Shown here: one piece after another, positions 43,520-45,928 of the stretch
Numbering within the stretch: position 1 is the stretch's first letter
How the letters are laid out: the number at the start of each line of letters is the position of its first letter
Assembly (NCBI GenBank): GCA_049999805.1
Contig: JBNGIO010006265.1
Location: 309,711-355,638, forward strand
Length of the DNA stretch: 45,928 nucleotides
Reading direction: 5' to 3'
Source of the DNA: Folioceros fuciformis
Lineage: Eukaryota > Anthocerotophyta > Anthocerotopsida > Anthocerotales
Notes under the pieces: generated by a model
What the model was told of the DNA's origin: nothing
The model's database searches: none
What the model saw: the letters and a program-made list of their open reading frames with translations, nothing else
Program-made: the position numbers and the translations under genes

Positions 43520-44794
43520 GAATAAGAACCAGAGGCTATCCAAGAGCCAGCAGAGCAAAGACAAGTCGAGGAAGAGCCAGAGGCACCTCAGGAGCATGTG
43601 CCAGAAATGGAGCTGGCCTTGCATGAGGTCATGGCCGAATCAGGGCACGTTCCGGAACAAGAAGCCTTCCCAAGATGGGAAGAAGTTTTTAGGAGAATCG
43701 CTCTGGTGGATAGGCCGCAGGCAGGAGACCTGGAGAGGCTACAAGCGTTGCTGGGGAGGCAGATCACCAAAAGGGGAATAGCCCCTGTAGAGTCGCAGGA
43801 AGTGGATTTGCCGAGACTGACCACAGCAATGGTGCAGGCCTAAGCGGATTTGCTGGACCAGGCGGCCAGGGCGCTGACCTGGCTGAGCATGCAGGCGGAG
43901 AGGGAGGCTGAGGCCCAGAGCAAAGAGGCGGACGCGAGAGGGAAGAAGGCTGAAGCTTGGAGGTAGCTGGCAGAGTCCGAGACGCCACGACGACTCCTAG
44001 AAGAGAGACAACGGGTCCTGAGTGAGGGCAAGGCACAAGTGGAGGAAGAGGCTCGCCAGGTGAGGGTAGAAATACAGGCGTTGAAGGAGCAGTAGGGGAC
44101 ACTCCTGGCTTATTAGGTGAGGGAAGCCCATGACACTAATCTAAAGATGCAACAGGAGATGGCTCAGGCTCAAGAGCAGGAAATGGCTGCAGTGGAACAA
44201 GTCCAGAAGCTAGTCGATAGGAACAAGTGGGAGCGGGATGAGGCTAGAGAGCAGGTGAAGGGGAAGGGCAAGACTGGGCGAGGTAGTCGAACGGCAACGC
44301 CGGAAGCCGAAGGGGCTACCGGTAGTCGAGGGACAATGGAGGTAGCCGAGGAAACCACCGGTAGAAGAGAGACAATGCCAGTAGCGGAAGCCCCGACCTC
44401 GGTTGCCGAAGAGGTGTTGGCGGAGGCTCCTGTGCCCAGACCCTCCAGAAGAGCGACTCGCGCCAAGAGGACTGAGTAGGGGGAAGCAGCAACTGGGGGA
44501 ATGGAGGATCCTCCGGTACCCTAGGAGAGCAGAGGGCAGGCAACCTGAGGTAGCCCAAGGGAGGAAGGGGCAAGCACCTCCTTTGTGACAGAGGGCCGGG
44601 TTGTGCTGCAGTATGAGGAGGAGGCCACTTATGTACCGGGCCTCTATATGGAAGGAGCCCGAGTTTTGAAGTTGTTTTTATGTGTGCGTGTGGGCACTGG
44701 AGGGACGCGGGGCTACGGCCTGCAACTAAGGATCCATAGGGGGCTCTACTACTACCGCTGGCGGGTGTGGGGACTGCCTCAATGCTATTTCTGA
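43520..44794 (+). pseudogene. coiled-coil element ORF broken by eight nonsense codons
   Basis: One frame stays coherent for about 1.27 kb. It encodes a Glu/Gln/Ala-rich coiled coil (EAFPRWEEVFRRIALVDRPQ, AEREAEAQSKEADARGKKAE, LEERQRVLSEGKAQVEEEAR, MQQEMAQAQEQEMAAVEQVQ) and then a conserved-looking end (VLQYEEEATYVPGLYMEGAR). In-frame stops lie at 43523, 43841, 43964, 44093, 44114, 44477, 44522 and 44546 (five TAG, two TAA, one TGA). No indel disturbs the frame until about 44790, after which a +1 frame continues the same composition (ALEELSEEEA, then QWVEREPILILSNWRRREER). It probably continues the gag-like product upstream. This is decayed mobile-element DNA. Confidence 0.55.
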
Positions 44795-45928
44795 GGCAGC
44801 CCTGGAGGAGCTGTCAGAGGAGGAGGCATAGCAGTGGGTTGAGCGGGAACCCATCCTCATCCTCAGCAATTGGCGACGGAGGGAGGAGAGGAGTCCCTTG
44901 CGATGGGACCCACCTACGCCACTGCCAGCGAGGTCCAGCAGCAGCAGCAGCGAGGTGGAGGCCCTCTGAGACGACCTACCCGACTAACGGCAGGGTAGAA
45001 GGGCCAGAGGTGGGCCAATAAGGGGAGGAGCGCGACGGCCAGGAGGAAGGCGGCAGCGGCAAGGAGAGAGGCGATAGTAAATGCAATCTAGGGTAGTTTT
45101 TTTTAGATTGCTTTTGCTTTGACCTAAGCCGCTCAGAAATTAAGAGCGCTGACTGACCCCTGACAGACTTTATGGTGGAAAGAACCCGCCACTATCATGT
45201 ACAAGAGGCCAGTTTGGGGCCTCAGGAAATCAGCAAAAACCAGCCCGACATTCCAACCTTGCGGAAGCCTAGCAATGGCCTTTGCTGGATAGGGGGAGGT
45301 CCAGGCAAGCGAGCGCACGTAATGTTCTGAGGGTGTGGTGTGCAAGTGGTGGCTGCTCCGTGATTGGAGTTTCGGGGACGAATCGAGAGGAGGAGCCTCG
45401 CCAAGTGGGAGTTGCGCTCCCTAGCTATCCCCGTGACGGTCTCACAGAGTGCAGAGAGTGTTGGAGGCCAAATCCGCGAGTCTGGAGTGGAAGAGGGTAA
45501 CCCTTCCCTTAGCCTCTGGTGATCCCACCAGTTTCCCCCGATTACAGAGAGAGAAGAAGGCCAAGGACGGGCGAGTTGGAGAAAGAAGCTGAATGACGTG
45601 AGTGGATTGAGAAACGTGAGTGCATGACTTATGGTCTGGAAGTTGAGAATGTGAGAAGGGCGTTGTGGACGTAGGTGACGAGGAAGTGGCGAAGGGTTAA
45701 GTAACTGTGTGCTATGAATGTGAGACTAGGAGAGCCGAAGAACGTATGTTTGTGAAGTGTGAAGGCGGTCCTGAGCGGCTGCTGTCGTGAGGACTGCGTG
45801 TGTGGAAACGACATCGTGGATGCAGGCGACGGGAGAGTGATCACATAGCTGAAGAACCTGAGTGATCGAGGTGTCGGTGTGACTGTGTGTAAGCCATGAG
45901 TTGAGCCGAGAGGTTGTAATTTGAGGGG
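44795..45928. other. 3' part of decayed element and unassigned sequence
   Basis: The first ~250 bp continue the charged, repeat-rich composition of the ORF remnant, including an AGC run near 44937. An 8-bp inverted repeat (GCAATCTA and TAGATTGC, about 45081-45112) flanks a T tract. From about 45120 to the end I see no gene. Confidence 0.4.

Noticed and set aside
43520-44794. Reassigned stop codons (TAA/TAG read as Gln)
   Set aside because: MLH1 ends with TAG and CYFIP and AIP2 end with TAA exactly at the family C-terminus, so the standard code applies. Decay of a mobile element is the simpler explanation.

Overview
This is nuclear DNA from a green plant of the streptophyte lineage. The genes carry many short introns (roughly 60-200 nt). 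Several encode plant-type proteins: pTAC5, an AIP2-type RING ligase, a PIR/SRA1-type CYFIP, BIG and a plastid-type PRC-barrel protein. GC-rich gene blocks and an AT-rich repeat island sit side by side. I cannot name the species. A non-seed plant (bryophyte, lycophyte or charophyte grade) is a guess from intron size and protein divergence. Two scaffold gaps of exactly 100 N lie at 1482-1581 and 31097-31196. No tRNA, rRNA or CRISPR array was recognised. Gene models were built by hand; every splice junction was checked for reading phase.

Layout. 1-2.74 kb: no gene, low-complexity tracts. 2.74-4.51 kb (-): a decayed tandem copy of the AIP2 gene. 5.17-6.89 kb (-): intact AIP2-like RING-H2 E3 ligase, head to head with mitochondrial acyl carrier protein (7.42-8.22 kb, +). 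8.62-10.60 kb (-): pTAC5. 10.6-13.66 kb: mostly unexplained. 13.66-14.16 kb (-): complex I subunit NDUFA5/B13, divergent from a plastid-type PRC-barrel protein (14.33-16.79 kb, +). 16.96-20.68 kb (+): complete MLH1. 21.02-22.21 kb (-): an unrecognised 395-aa protein with a C-terminal membrane segment. 23.09-24.67 kb (-): BTB/POZ protein. 26.82-34.00 kb (+): complete 30-exon CYFIP (PIR121/SRA1) gene.

34.4-38.6 kb is an AT-rich island. It holds two divergent paralogous genes of an unrecognised family around a 2-kb spacer with two tandem-repeat arrays. Beside it (38.68-40.90 kb, -) lies an internal ~716-codon piece of the giant gene BIG/UBR4 with one in-frame TGA. From 41 kb to the end there is decayed mobile-element DNA: a gag-like ORF with a CCHC knuckle, and a coiled-coil ORF kept in one frame but broken by at least eight stops.

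The standard genes are ordinary housekeeping functions (mismatch repair, WAVE/SCAR actin regulation, complex I, mitochondrial fatty-acid synthesis, plastid transcription, ubiquitination) and do not form one pathway. The most notable observations are a probable U12-type AT-AC intron in CYFIP, two phase-proven GC-AG introns, the AIP2 gene/pseudogene pair, the BIG fragment, and the undescribed paralog pair in the island.
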